Origin: SAR202 cluster bacterium
Lineage (GTDB): Bacteria > Chloroflexota > Dehalococcoidia > Lucifugimonadales > UBA3495
Length of the DNA stretch: 64,000 nucleotides
Assembly: GCA_013204585.1 (NCBI GenBank)
Contig: JABMNL010000055.1
Location: 33,315 to 97,314, forward strand
Direction: 5' to 3'
Positions 33,479 to 43,600 of the stretch are shown here, piece by piece (positions within the stretch are counted from its first letter, which is position 1; every line of letters starts with the position of its first letter). The position numbers and the translations under genes are program-made. The notes beneath the pieces are model-generated. The model was not told the origin of the DNA, made no database searches, and worked only from the letters and a program-made list of their open reading frames with translations.

Positions 33479-34537
33479 CTAGCCGCACACCATTGGATAG
33501 ACGTGTAAGAACCGTGAGGACTCCACTGGCAGATTGCTCTTAGTCCAGTTGCTGCCACGGTCGGAACTGCTGTAGACCTCGCCGCTATAGGCCGCGCAAT
33601 AAATGTGGTCTGGTGCGGCGCTGTCGATTGCAATCTGCATCATCCGGCCCGGAACGGTCTCACCCAGATTCATCCGCTCATAGGTCTCGCCTGCATCGCT
33701 GCTGCGGAACAGGGCTCCCTCTTGAACAGTGTCTGGAGGCGCTGCTCCACCGCCGGCCCCGGCTGCCAGATAAATCGTCTTGGGGTCGTCGGGGGCAACC
33801 AGCAGGTCGCGGCAGTAAGAACCGCCGGGGAACATCTCTTCCACTTGTACGTGCTCCCAGTGTTCAGCCCTGTCTCGGCTGCGGAACATGGCCGTTTGCG
33901 TGGCAATGTGAACGGTGCCCGGTGCGGCTGCGCTGACTTCGACCTGGTGCAAGTCCAGGGTGTTGTTGCGCAAATATGGCCCGTCAATCATAGAAATCCA
34001 GGTTTCCCCGCCATCCCTGCTGGCCAGTAGGCCGCCAACTTCAATGGCTGCGTACATGTCCTGGGTATTAGAAGGGTCGAAGGCCATGCCAATGACCCGC
34101 TTCCCCAAGGGGTGCATGTAGGTGGTGATGTGGGGGTATACCACTTTGCTGGTGTCCATCTTTTGCCAGGTGTTCCCGCCGTCTTGAGAGCGGGAGATGG
34201 AGCAGGGTTCGTACCCAGCGAAAATCACGTCTGGGTTGGTGGGGTGAATGGACAGCGACCAGACCTCTTTCCCTGGGCCGGGCTCTTCCAATGCTTTCCA
34301 GTTCTCGCCGCGGTCTTCCGAGCGGTAGACTCCGTGGTCGGTGCCAGCGAAAACCACGTTGGGGTTGTCGGGCCGAATTGCCAGCGCCCGAACCTGGGGG
34401 TTGGCTGGTAAGCCCTTGGCGATGTCCGTCCACTCTTCTTCACCATCGGCGCGTCGGAACATTCCGCCATCGCCAATGTAGTCGCCTTCTCCGCCTAGGC
34501 CAATATAAACGTAAGTCCGGTGGTCTGAAGTTACCAT
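33479..34537 (-). CDS. BNR/Asp-box beta-propeller protein (cytosolic)
   Basis: The 352-residue protein starts at ATG 34537 with GGAGGT five bases upstream. It has at least five repeats of a sialidase/VPS10-type blade, each with an Asp box such as YRSEDRGENWKAL, SRSQDGGNTWQKM, LASRDGGETWISM and FRSSDAGETYERM. There is no signal peptide. The propeller could be a photosystem-stability/Ycf48-like or sortilin-like scaffold, or a glycosidase relative. The catalytic residues of sialidases are not evident. A similar but exported protein is at 55394. Confidence 0.85.
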   Translation of the reverse strand: MVTSDHRTYVYIGLGGEGDYIGDGGMFRRADGEEEWTDIAKGLPANPQVRALAIRPDNPNVVFAGTDHGVYRSEDRGENWKALEEPGPGKEVWSLSIHPTNPDVIFAGYEPCSISRSQDGGNTWQKMDTSKVVYPHITTYMHPLGKRVIGMAFDPSNTQDMYAAIEVGGLLASRDGGETWISMIDGPYLRNNTLDLHQVEVSAAAPGTVHIATQTAMFRSRDRAEHWEHVQVEEMFPGGSYCRDLLVAPDDPKTIYLAAGAGGGAAPPDTVQEGALFRSSDAGETYERMNLGETVPGRMMQIAIDSAAPDHIYCAAYSGEVYSSSDRGSNWTKSNLPVESSRFLHVYPMVCG

Positions 34538-34765
34538 TGCATACCTCCAAACTTGATGGTGTCAGGATTTAAGATACACGAATTCTTGATATATTCTACC
34601 CATCTGTCAAGTGCTACGTGACAAACGGCCGCTATGGCGCAGCGCAGCAGTCTGAGGTAATATTTAACCCGCCAACCCCAGGGCCTTTTCGTACGCCTTT
34701 TCGCGCGATGAATGTCGAACGGAGTATGAGGCCAAATTACGAGCCTATCAAGTACAGAGTTACTC

Positions 34766-35464
34766 ATGAAGAACAAGATTTACAAGACCATGGATGACGC
34801 AGTAGCGGACATTCCGGACGGCGTCACGATTCTCAGTCCCGGATTCAGCGGCGTAGGCGTGCCCAGGAACCTTTTGGCCGCCCTCAACCGTCAGGGAGCC
34901 AAGGGGCTGACCGGCGTGTCTAACAACGCCGGAACAGTGGACGAAAACGTCGATATCGGCACGTTGGTCGAAGCCGGGCAGATGAAGAAGATGATTTGCG
35001 CCTTCACCGCCTCGACGCACCCGTCCCAGGTCACTCCTTTTACTCGTATGTACAACAATGATGAGATTGAAGCCGAGTTGGTGCCTCAGGGTACGTTGGC
35101 GGAGCGGCTTCGCAGCGCGGCCGCTGGAATCGGCGGATTCTACACTCCTACCTCGGTTGGAACAGAATTGGCCGAGGGCAAAGAGCACCGCGAGATAAAT
35201 GGTCGCATGCACGTGCTGGAGTACCCGTTGCCCGGCGACTACGGTCTGATTCGTGCCTGGAAAGCCGACACCGCGGGCAATCTGATATTTCGACTGACCC
35301 AACGCAACTTCAACCCACTAATGGCCATGGCCGCCAAGGTCACAATAGTTGAAGTGGAGAACGACATCGTCGAAGCCGGGGAATTGGATCCAGACCATAT
35401 ACACGTGCCCGGAATTTACGTCGACCGTATAGTGCGCATCCCCGAAGATGGCATTTGGATTTAG
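34766..35464 (+). CDS. 3-oxoacid CoA-transferase, subunit A
   Basis: The 232-residue subunit has the family-I CoA-transferase A start: MKNKIYKTMDDAVADIPDGV then LSPGFSGVGVPRNLL, and later FYTPTSVGTELAEGKE. Subunit B follows 51 bp downstream and the two make one enzyme that moves CoA between acids, for instance acetoacetate and succinyl-CoA. The 228-bp gap upstream shows no convincing promoter. The exact acid pair cannot be told. Confidence 0.92.
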   Translation: MKNKIYKTMDDAVADIPDGVTILSPGFSGVGVPRNLLAALNRQGAKGLTGVSNNAGTVDENVDIGTLVEAGQMKKMICAFTASTHPSQVTPFTRMYNNDEIEAELVPQGTLAERLRSAAAGIGGFYTPTSVGTELAEGKEHREINGRMHVLEYPLPGDYGLIRAWKADTAGNLIFRLTQRNFNPLMAMAAKVTIVEVENDIVEAGELDPDHIHVPGIYVDRIVRIPEDGIWI

Positions 35465-35515
35465 CGCGCTCTTCCGAAACGTCAAACACCACTAAGATTA
35501 GCCCGGAGATTAACA

Positions 35516-36190
35516 ATGGCCGAAAAAGTTAAGCTAGAACGACAGGCAATGTGCGACCGGCTAGCCATGGAATTCCAAGACGGCTGGATCGTTAACCTGG
35601 GCGTCGGCATGCCTACCCTATGTTCGAACTACTCGGACTCGAGTAGAGAGATTATTAACCACGCTGAGAACGGGGTGATTGGTTACGGCCCACTGGCCAA
35701 GGAAGGCGAAGAGGACCGGCACCTGGTGAACGCTGGCGGACAGAAGGTTACGCCCCTTCCGGGTATGGCCTGTGTGCACCACGCCGATTCCTTCATGATG
35801 ATTCGTGGCGGCATGATTGATGTCACCGTGATGGGCGCTTATGAGGTTGCGGAGAACGGCGACTTCGCCAACTGGCGCATCCCCAGCCGCAAAGGCGGCG
35901 GTATTGGCGGGGCCATGGATTTGGCGGCTGGCGCGAAAAGGGTGTTCATTGCCATGGAGCACACCACCCGAGACGGTGGTCACAAACTGCTGAAAAAGTG
36001 CACTTTACCAATTACCGCCCCCGGCGTGGTGAAGATGCTGGTGACCGACCTAGGTCTGTTTGAAATCACGCCCCAGGGATTCATGCTGATTGAGCACGCC
36101 CCAGGGTGGACTCCCGAAGAAATTCAAGAACAGACCGAAGCCAAGCTCATCATTTCAGACGACTTGAAGGAATTCCGCTTCAGGGCTTAG
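35516..36190 (+). CDS. 3-oxoacid CoA-transferase, subunit B
   Basis: The 224-residue subunit carries the catalytic glutamate, Glu51, in the block INHAENGVIGYGPL, which forms the acyl-enzyme thioester. IVNLGVGMPTL is the GxGxP oxyanion loop, and GGHKLLKKCTLPITAPGVV is a later typical block. GGAG lies before its ATG. It pairs with subunit A, a common catabolic or ketone-body module. It ends 5 bp before the stop of the convergent SDR gene. Confidence 0.92.
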   Translation: MAEKVKLERQAMCDRLAMEFQDGWIVNLGVGMPTLCSNYSDSSREIINHAENGVIGYGPLAKEGEEDRHLVNAGGQKVTPLPGMACVHHADSFMMIRGGMIDVTVMGAYEVAENGDFANWRIPSRKGGGIGGAMDLAAGAKRVFIAMEHTTRDGGHKLLKKCTLPITAPGVVKMLVTDLGLFEITPQGFMLIEHAPGWTPEEIQEQTEAKLIISDDLKEFRFRA

Positions 36191-36194
36191 GCCT

Positions 36195-36944
36195 TTAGAA
36201 AAAGTCCGTCCCGCCGTTAACGTGCAGGGTCTGGCCGGTCATGAAGCCGCAGTCGTCGGTGACTAGGAATAGGGCGGCAGAGGCTATGTCGTCCACCGTG
36301 CCCAGGCGGCCCACCGGGATATCGGTTGCGTCTCGCATTCCGCCTTGCGGGTACCAAGACAGGTCTCGGCTGGTGTCGATGCGGCCCGGAGAGATGACGT
36401 TCACCCGGATGTTCTTGGGCGCGAACTCCGAAGCCAGCCCCCTGGCCAGACCGATGATTCCCATCTTGGCGGCCGACACGTGGGAGCGCTGAGCTGTCCC
36501 TTTGAATGCCCCGTCCCCGGTGAAAAAGACCACCCTGCCGTAGCCGTTCTTTTCCATCGAAGGTATTGCCGCGTGGGCGACGTGAAAGGCCCCGTCCAGC
36601 ACTACGCCACGGACCCGTTGCCATTCTTCCAAGGTTAGCCCTGTGAACGGCTCGTGGGGCCGGATGGCGGCGTTGCTGACTAGGATGTCGACTCCGCCGA
36701 ACTTCTCTGCGGCTGCTGCAAACATATTGCAGACCTGCTGGTAATCTGAAACGTCGGCGATGAAAGGCAGTGCTTCCACGCCCAACTCGCGGGCCTCGGC
36801 GGCAACCGATTCTGCTTCTTCCTTATTGCTCCGGGCGTTCACCACCACGTTGGCGCCCTCGCCAGCCAGCTTCAGAATAATGGCGCGGCCAATGTTGCGG
36901 CCGGATCCGGTCACCAGGGCTGTTTTGCCTGCCAAACGCTTCAT
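36195..36944 (-). CDS. Short-chain dehydrogenase/reductase without the canonical Tyr
   Basis: The 249-residue SDR has the Rossmann loop TGSGRNIGRAI (12-22), NNAG-like NAAI, and a C-terminal FMTGQTLHVNGGTDFF. The catalytic YxxxK site reads V156-S-A-A-K160, with His155 before it, and the usual catalytic Ser segment reads FFTGDGAFKG. The Tyr is therefore missing. It may still bind NAD(P), may use His155, or may be a non-redox member. It converges with the CoA-transferase genes, 5 bp apart; a role with them is possible. Confidence 0.85.
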   Translation of the reverse strand: MKRLAGKTALVTGSGRNIGRAIILKLAGEGANVVVNARSNKEEAESVAAEARELGVEALPFIADVSDYQQVCNMFAAAAEKFGGVDILVSNAAIRPHEPFTGLTLEEWQRVRGVVLDGAFHVAHAAIPSMEKNGYGRVVFFTGDGAFKGTAQRSHVSAAKMGIIGLARGLASEFAPKNIRVNVISPGRIDTSRDLSWYPQGGMRDATDIPVGRLGTVDDIASAALFLVTDDCGFMTGQTLHVNGGTDFF

Positions 36945-37277
36945 GGTTGGACCTCGTTTTTAAGTCGTCTTTTGGGGTTTCTGGCACTAAGAATTCGTGC
37001 CTTCGGCCAGTGGGCGGGATTATAGCATGGGGCAGTATTTGTCACCCTACCTGCACCTTACTATTGGTCGCATACCAGAGGTGGTCGCATAGCGGAGGCG
37101 ACTATGAGCCAAAACACCAAATTACGTCGTATAATCCGATGCTGTGATGTCAATAATCAAAATTCGGGATGCATGGCCCTCCATGAAAGCTAAGCCCGCT
37201 GGAAAAACTAAGCCCGCTGGGAAGACCACGCCCACTGGGCTGGCTTTTGTCGTTGACCAGGAGGGACTCTAAGCTTC
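36945..37277. other. 333-bp gap before the exporter operon
   Basis: No firm gene. A TATAAT at 37130-37135 is the only -10-like hexamer, but it lacks a good -35. A 41-codon reading frame (37147-37272, ATG to TAA) with a repeated KPAG/KTKPAGKT stretch precedes the first permease. It has no clear ribosome site and is not called as a gene. GGAGGG at about 37260 probably serves the permease start at 37278, at a long spacing. Confidence 0.4.
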
Positions 37278-40200
37278 ATGCAGCTTTTGTCCTTGGTCTT
37301 ATGGCTGTTGCGCCGACGGCTGCGCCATTCGTGGCTGCTGCTGGCCGTTACGTCCTTTGGGATATTGGCTTCGGTGACCATCATGTCCACCGGGGCGTTG
37401 TACTCACGCGCCCTGGGTGAGTCGGGTCTGCGACACGCCCTGGCGTCGTTTCGGCCCGAGACCCTTGATGTCCAAGTCATCGCCCAGAACCGGCCCTTGG
37501 GACAGGCCGATTACCTGCCGTTGCGGAGGCTGGTCGAAGAGACATCACAAGACCGGGTTGGAGCGATGCTCAGGGGCGCTGAACGGCTTGGCCGCACCCA
37601 GGCTAACATTGCGTTGCTGAACACGCCCACGTCGCCGGTGCTTGGCGCTCCTTCAGGCCGCCCCTTCTTCCTGACCAATTTCGCTGACCACACCAGACTT
37701 ACCGAAGGCCGTTGGCCGGAGAGCGGAGGCGCCAATAATCCGGAGAGCGGAGGCGCCAATAATCCGGAGAGTGGAGGCGCCAATAATCAGGGGGCAATCG
37801 AAACGGTCATCGGCGTCGAGACGGCAAAAAACACCGGATATGAGATTGGAGACCAGGTATACCTAATTCCATACCGTGGTTCTTCGGACCGGGTTCCGAT
37901 GAACGTGGTTGGGTTGGTGGAGCCCGTTGACGCTCGCGAAGAATATTGGATGGGAGCAGCGGTCTATTTCGACCTGAGAGCGGTCGGCGAATCGGTGGTT
38001 GTGCCTTTATTCGTGACCGAAGAAGATTTCTTCCAGGGTATCGGCGCTCGTTATCCCACACTGGTGGGTGACTTTGGGTTCTACCTGTTTTTAGACCCCG
38101 GTTACTTGACCGCAGGTAACGCGCAGGATGTTAAGCGACAGGTTGATGGACTGGAGACCGACCTAAACAAGGAATACCCGCGCACCCTGTCGCTGAGTCG
38201 CTTGGGACTCACTATCGATGAGTTTCACCGGTCGCTCACCTTGGCCAGGGTTCCCATCTATCTGTACCTGTCCCTGGTAGTGGTGGTGGTCCTATATTTC
38301 CTGGCGTTGATTACCGGAATATTGGGCCGCAGCCAAGCCGAGGAAGCTGGTCTGCTGACTAGCCGTGGCGCAAGCGTGCTGCAGGTGAGCGGCGTCTTGG
38401 CTATGGCTGAGGGAATCGTGGCATTGGCGGCCATGGTTACCGGGCCGTTCTTGGCTTGGGCCATTGTGAAGTTGCTCTTGCTAGATACAATCAACCCCAG
38501 GGGCGAGTTCTCGTCCCCGATTCCGCTGGGACTGTCCGGCGACATGTTTTGGATGGGGGCTTTAGGGGGTGTGCTGGCCCTGTTGGTGCTACTTGCCACT
38601 GCGGTTGGCCGGGCTAAGATGGGCACCCTTGAGTCCATGCTGTCCAGGGCTAGACCGCCATCGGTCCCATTCGTGCACCGTTATTACTTGGACATCGTGG
38701 CCGTTCTGGCCGTGGCCGTAGTTTGGTATCAAGTACGAGGGCGGGACGGGTTTGTGGCCGAAGAACTGGCGTCCGATGGTATTAGCGTAGACCCGACATT
38801 GGTACTGGGCCCGGTGATGGGACTCTTCGCCGCAGCGGTCTTGCTGATGCGTCTGCTGCCCTTAATAGTCCGGTTTCTGGCGTGGGTTGGAAGACGCAAT
38901 GGCGCGGCCTGGTTTCAGTTCTCCCTAGCCCGGTTGGCCAGAGACCCGATACCCCATGGCTCCCTGGCGGTAATCTTGATGCTGGCGGCGGCGTTGGGCG
39001 TCTTTGGTGCTACGTTCCAGTCCAGCTTATCCCGGGGCCAGACCGACCAGGCTCGCTACAGCGTGGGTGGCGACATGGTGGTGAGCGGCTACGCCCTTCC
39101 CCTCGACGCTCCGGAGAGGCTTCAGACCATCCCAGGAGTGACGGCGGTTAGCCCAGTGCTCCGCGATTCGGTTACAGCGTTGGACGGCCCGTTGGGCGAA
39201 AATATTGACCTGCTGGCGGTGGAACCCCGCGCTCTGGCCGAGGCGGCATGGTTCCGGGAGGACTTTTCGCCCGGAGGTTTGCAGGAGGTCGGACAACTGC
39301 TCCGACCCAAGCCGTTTCCGTCCAACCTGGCTGGCACCGGCATCCCTTTGCCCGAGGACACCGTATCCCTGGGAATGTGGGTCGACAGCAGTGTGCTGGC
39401 GGAATTGGGCATTAGGGCCGACGTGAACATGTGGGCCAGAGTCATGATGGCTACGGGGGAATACCGCACAATTGCCATGGGTAGTTTGGACCCGCGCGAC
39501 CAAACCGGCGGCAATCAAGATGCGGTTGATGGCTCGTGGCGTCTTTTAACCGGAGACCTTCCAGAGGCGCCAGCCCAGGCATCGTTGCCCTTTGAACTGG
39601 TGTCGGTGTTCTTCAGCGCCAGCCCTTCCGCCAGATTATCCGAGGGAGTTTTACATCTAGATGACATAACTGCTTTTGGGCCGTCTTTGGGCCGCGACGG
39701 GCTGGTGGTTGAGGGATTTGAGAACCTGGCCCCGTGGTTCCCAATGGCAAACCAAGGTGAAACGCCCGACATGGCAGAACGGCTGAGCATCAGCGCCCGG
39801 AGCGGTGGGTTGGGCCTTCAATTTTCTTGGCAAGAACCGTTCTCAACGGGTCAACGTGGAATCCATTTGCCGCCGGGCCCGTTCCCCATCCCGGCAATTG
39901 GCGGGCCGGACTTTCGGGTGGGACAACAAATTCGGGTGAAGATTGGCAATCTGGCCGTGCCGGTTCGGTTTGTGGGCACCGTCAGCCACTTCCCCACTCT
40001 GTATCCAGACCGCCATCCGTTCTTCGTGGTCGACCTGGCCGACTATCAGGAGTACTTGCGGCGTCTACCCAACAGTGACCTGGAACGGCCCGGTGAGATG
40101 TGGCTGTCCCTGAATCCAAGTGCGGACCGCGAGCAGGTCATCGCCCGAATTCCTGAATTGTTGCCCGGACTGATTTACATCAGGGACCGGGAGGCAGTGG

Positions 40201-40658
40201 CGGCACTGGCCGAGCGGAACCCACTGGCCGGCGGCGGCTGGGATGGCCTCACAATCTTTAGCATGGTGGCCACCGGAATCGCAGTCTTGCTAACCCTGAC
40301 CGTACATGCCCTGGTGTCCATCAAGATGGGCCGCATGGATTTAGCCGTGGCCAGGGTCTTGGGATTCTCGCGGCGGCAATTCTTGCTGTCCTTGGCGACA
40401 GAGCGATTGATTGTTGCCGTGCTGGCCATTGCCGCCGGTGCCGCCATGGGTTACTGGCCAGGTCTTGAAATACTGAAGCTTGTGGACCTGACATCCCAGG
40501 GAGGCACCCCAGTGCCGCCGCTCATGCCTTCCATCCAAGGCTGGTTGATGGTGGGGGTGTTGGCCGGACTGCTGGCGGCTTCTGTATTGTCGGTAGCATT
40601 TGCCGCATTGGCGGCCCGACGGCTTAACCTCGCCGAGGTACTGCGGGGTGGCGCCTGA
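37278..40658 (+). CDS. Very large FtsX-like ABC exporter permease 1
   Basis: The 1126-residue permease starts with a membrane helix (about 9-40), and a large outer domain follows to about 340. Then come three or more helices (345-460, LYLSLVVVVVLYFLALITGI and MVTGPFLAWAIV), a second helix set near 465-570, a second outer domain, and a C-terminal FtsX bundle. Its layout is that of macrolide-exporter-type (MacB/YtrF-like) proteins doubled in length. Residues 147-170 contain three copies of PESGGANN. The next permease overlaps by one base, and two ATPases follow. Confidence 0.85.
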   Translation: MQLLSLVLWLLRRRLRHSWLLLAVTSFGILASVTIMSTGALYSRALGESGLRHALASFRPETLDVQVIAQNRPLGQADYLPLRRLVEETSQDRVGAMLRGAERLGRTQANIALLNTPTSPVLGAPSGRPFFLTNFADHTRLTEGRWPESGGANNPESGGANNPESGGANNQGAIETVIGVETAKNTGYEIGDQVYLIPYRGSSDRVPMNVVGLVEPVDAREEYWMGAAVYFDLRAVGESVVVPLFVTEEDFFQGIGARYPTLVGDFGFYLFLDPGYLTAGNAQDVKRQVDGLETDLNKEYPRTLSLSRLGLTIDEFHRSLTLARVPIYLYLSLVVVVVLYFLALITGILGRSQAEEAGLLTSRGASVLQVSGVLAMAEGIVALAAMVTGPFLAWAIVKLLLLDTINPRGEFSSPIPLGLSGDMFWMGALGGVLALLVLLATAVGRAKMGTLESMLSRARPPSVPFVHRYYLDIVAVLAVAVVWYQVRGRDGFVAEELASDGISVDPTLVLGPVMGLFAAAVLLMRLLPLIVRFLAWVGRRNGAAWFQFSLARLARDPIPHGSLAVILMLAAALGVFGATFQSSLSRGQTDQARYSVGGDMVVSGYALPLDAPERLQTIPGVTAVSPVLRDSVTALDGPLGENIDLLAVEPRALAEAAWFREDFSPGGLQEVGQLLRPKPFPSNLAGTGIPLPEDTVSLGMWVDSSVLAELGIRADVNMWARVMMATGEYRTIAMGSLDPRDQTGGNQDAVDGSWRLLTGDLPEAPAQASLPFELVSVFFSASPSARLSEGVLHLDDITAFGPSLGRDGLVVEGFENLAPWFPMANQGETPDMAERLSISARSGGLGLQFSWQEPFSTGQRGIHLPPGPFPIPAIGGPDFRVGQQIRVKIGNLAVPVRFVGTVSHFPTLYPDRHPFFVVDLADYQEYLRRLPNSDLERPGEMWLSLNPSADREQVIARIPELLPGLIYIRDREAVAALAERNPLAGGGWDGLTIFSMVATGIAVLLTLTVHALVSIKMGRMDLAVARVLGFSRRQFLLSLATERLIVAVLAIAAGAAMGYWPGLEILKLVDLTSQGGTPVPPLMPSIQGWLMVGVLAGLLAASVLSVAFAALAARRLNLAEVLRGGA
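37716..37787. repeat. Three in-frame 24-bp repeats inside permease 1
   Basis: CCGGAGAGCGGAGGCGCCAA plus TAAT is repeated three times (the third with one change), encoding PESGGANN three times in the first outer domain. It is probably slippage within a loop that tolerates length change. Confidence 0.95.
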
Positions 40659-43600
40659 TGACGGCCATGATTAGGTTTGCGTATGTGATGGCCGTGCGGA
40701 GAGCAGTTTCCGGCTGGCGGTTGGAGGCCGTGCTATTTGGTGGCATCTTGCTGGCCGTGGCCTTGATGGCCAGCGGTGTTATCTTTTCCGACCTGCTGTC
40801 CAATGCGGCCCTCCGGGACGCGCTGCGTGAGGCCCCCGCCGAGCAGGCTAATTTTTGGATCCGGTCTTTTAGCAGCCAGGACGAACCGGCCACAACCAAA
40901 GGACGTCGTGCGGCTTACCAAGCGCGGTTGGATTTCGCCAACCAGCGGATTTCCCAGCCCTTCGCGCCCTATCTGAAAGACGAATCTAGAATCTTTGACA
41001 CCGCCACTTTCTACTTCCAAGGGCATCCGCAATTGGAGTTGGATAACGAAATTCGCCCCAGGGGCTCCATCAAATACATGACGGGTTTCAATTCCGAGCG
41101 GGTCACGTTGATTCAAGGGAGTTGGCCGGGGCCAGAAAACGCCGCTGCTCCGCCGGGCACTCCAGTGGATGTGTCGGTGGATGTCTTGGGACTAAAACTG
41201 TTGGGATTAGAAGTCGGCGAGGTGATGGACATATTCCCGGCGGCGTCGTTCACCAATCCGCCCACCATGCCGGTGCGGATTGCCGGGGTGTTCGAGCGTA
41301 ATAACCCGGACGACGAGTTCTGGTACGGCGCGAAGTCCGACTTCAGCCTCAAGGATGACCGCTGGACCATCATTCCATTGTTCACTAGCGAAGAGGCGAT
41401 GATGAGCCGGGTGCTCGGCGATTATCCGACGCTGTACACCGATATCACCTGGTATTACTACCTGGACCGCGAGGGACTTCGGGCTGGGGACGTGGACAAA
41501 CTTCAAGAAGCCATCTTCGTGGCTGAGCGGGATGTCGCGTTCAAGCTCAAGAATTCCAGTTCCTACATCAGGTTGGACAACCTGCTCAGCAGTTTCGACG
41601 AACAACTATTATTGGCCAGGGTGCCGCTGTTCCTGGTGGTGTTCCTAATTACCGGAATACTGCTCTATTACCTGGCGTTGGTTGCTGGGTTGATTGTCCG
41701 CTCCCGCACCAACGAAATCGCCATGCTGAAAAGCCGGGGTGCGACCACGCTACAAGTGGGAATATTGGGTCTGGGTGAAGGGCTGCTGCTGGCGGCCCCG
41801 GCCGTGATTATGGGGCCGTTCCTGGCCATGGGCGTGGTCAGGGTACTGGGCAACGTGTTCTTCAGTCTGGGCGGAGGTTCCGAGGAATTGGCCGGTGTGC
41901 CGGTGACCGTGTCCCAAGGGGCTGTGATATTGGGCCTGGTTGGCGGCGTCCTGGCGGTGACGGTATTCACGCTAGCGACCTTGGCGGCGGCCCGGCAAGG
42001 AATCGTCGAAGCGAGGCAGACCGGGGCTCGGCCCCCCACGGCGTCCTTTTTACACCGCTACTACCTCGACTTTCTGGCGCTGGCTCTCATCGGCCTCCTG
42101 TGGTGGCAGATACAGAGCCGGGGCGCGTTCTTGGTACAGTCGGTGGGCAGCCGGGAATTGGAGATTGATTACAGCCTGCTGATGGGCCCAGTGTTGGGAC
42201 TGATGGCGGTCGGACTGGTAATCATGCGGGTATTCCCGTGGTTCGCTTCGCTGCTATCAAGATTGGCCAGTCCATTCGCGCCACCTTGGTTGGTGCATGC
42301 CCTGCGCCACGTGGCCCGCGACCCATTGGTGCCCGGCATCTTGATTGTTTTGCTCACGTTGGCGACGGCACTGGGAGTTATCGGCAGCGCCTTCAGTTCG
42401 ACCCTGGAGCAGAACCAGATGGAGCGCGCCCAATACGCGGCAGGGGCAGACTTGCGGGTCCATCACAGCGGGGCTTCCAGTGTTAAACCAGGCGGAAGAT
42501 TCGCCGAGGCTGTGCAAGAAGACCCGAATGTGACCACCGCTGCCGATGTGTTCCGCACCAACGGTCAAATTACCTCCACCGGGTTCAGCACCCCGGCGTC
42601 GGTTCTTGCCGTTGAGGCAGATAAAATCGCTGCTGTGGCTTGGTTCCGAGACGATTTCGCCGATGGCAAGACCATAAGCGACTTGGCTGAGTTGCTGCAG
42701 GACGGCCCGGCGCCCCCGGAAGGGTTGCCGTTGCCCAGCAATGCGATTGGTTTGACCGTGTGGGTGCAACCGGCCGGAACAGATATTGGGGCCAACCTTT
42801 GGGCCAGACTGCGCGACGCCAACGGCCAGTACTTTGAAACCTGGGTGGGTAGTCTGGACGCCCAGGGTTGGGCGAGAATCGACGCCGACTTTACGCCCGT
42901 GGTGTCCGCCGGACGCCGCTTCATCGCCAGTACGCCGCGCATTTCGCTACAGCCGCCGTTTTCATTGCAGTCTTTCCAGGTTACCAACCGGTTCGGCACC
43001 TTTGGTGTAGACGACTTAGGGGCCATATTCATCCGAGATTTGGCCGCGCTGACACCCACGGGCACGGTTAACCTGGCCGATTTCCGGTCGGCGGAAGGTT
43101 GGTCGGTCATCCAAGATTTCTCCCGGCCCGGCCTGTATGCCCTGGAGACCAGCGAATCGGCTGGTGGCAGTCAGTTTCAGTCTTCGACCCGGTTCAGTTG
43201 GGCCAGCGGCGGCATCGGCCTGCGGGGCATAAGACCCGGCGCAACGGAAAGTCCAATCCCAGTGTTGGTCAACGAAGAGTTCTTGGCAGTGGCCGACGCA
43301 TCGATCGGCGACGACGTAATTTTGGGGTTGTCTACCTACTCTTTGGTGGTCAACGTCGCCGGGGTAACCAATTATTTCCCAACCCTGGACCCTGGGGACA
43401 AACCGTTTGTCGTAGTCGACTTGGATAGCTTCGAGGCTGCGTCCAACCAGCACAGCCCAGTGCCCCTGGTTGGAGCAAACGAGCTATGGGTCGACCTGGC
43501 CCCGTTAGACGGGCTTTCCCCCGATGGAGCGCCTGCCAATGGCGCGTCAGCGGACGCAGCACAGGTATTAGATATGATGGCTGAGTTAGGCGTTAGGGCA

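Noticed and set aside
37147..37272. A 41-codon reading frame before the exporter operon
   Set aside because: The translation is a Lys/Pro/Ala/Gly repeat with no ribosome site; it could be a leader peptide, but there is no support.
37716..37787. CRISPR-like repeat array
   Set aside because: The units are directly adjacent without spacers and are in frame within a permease gene.
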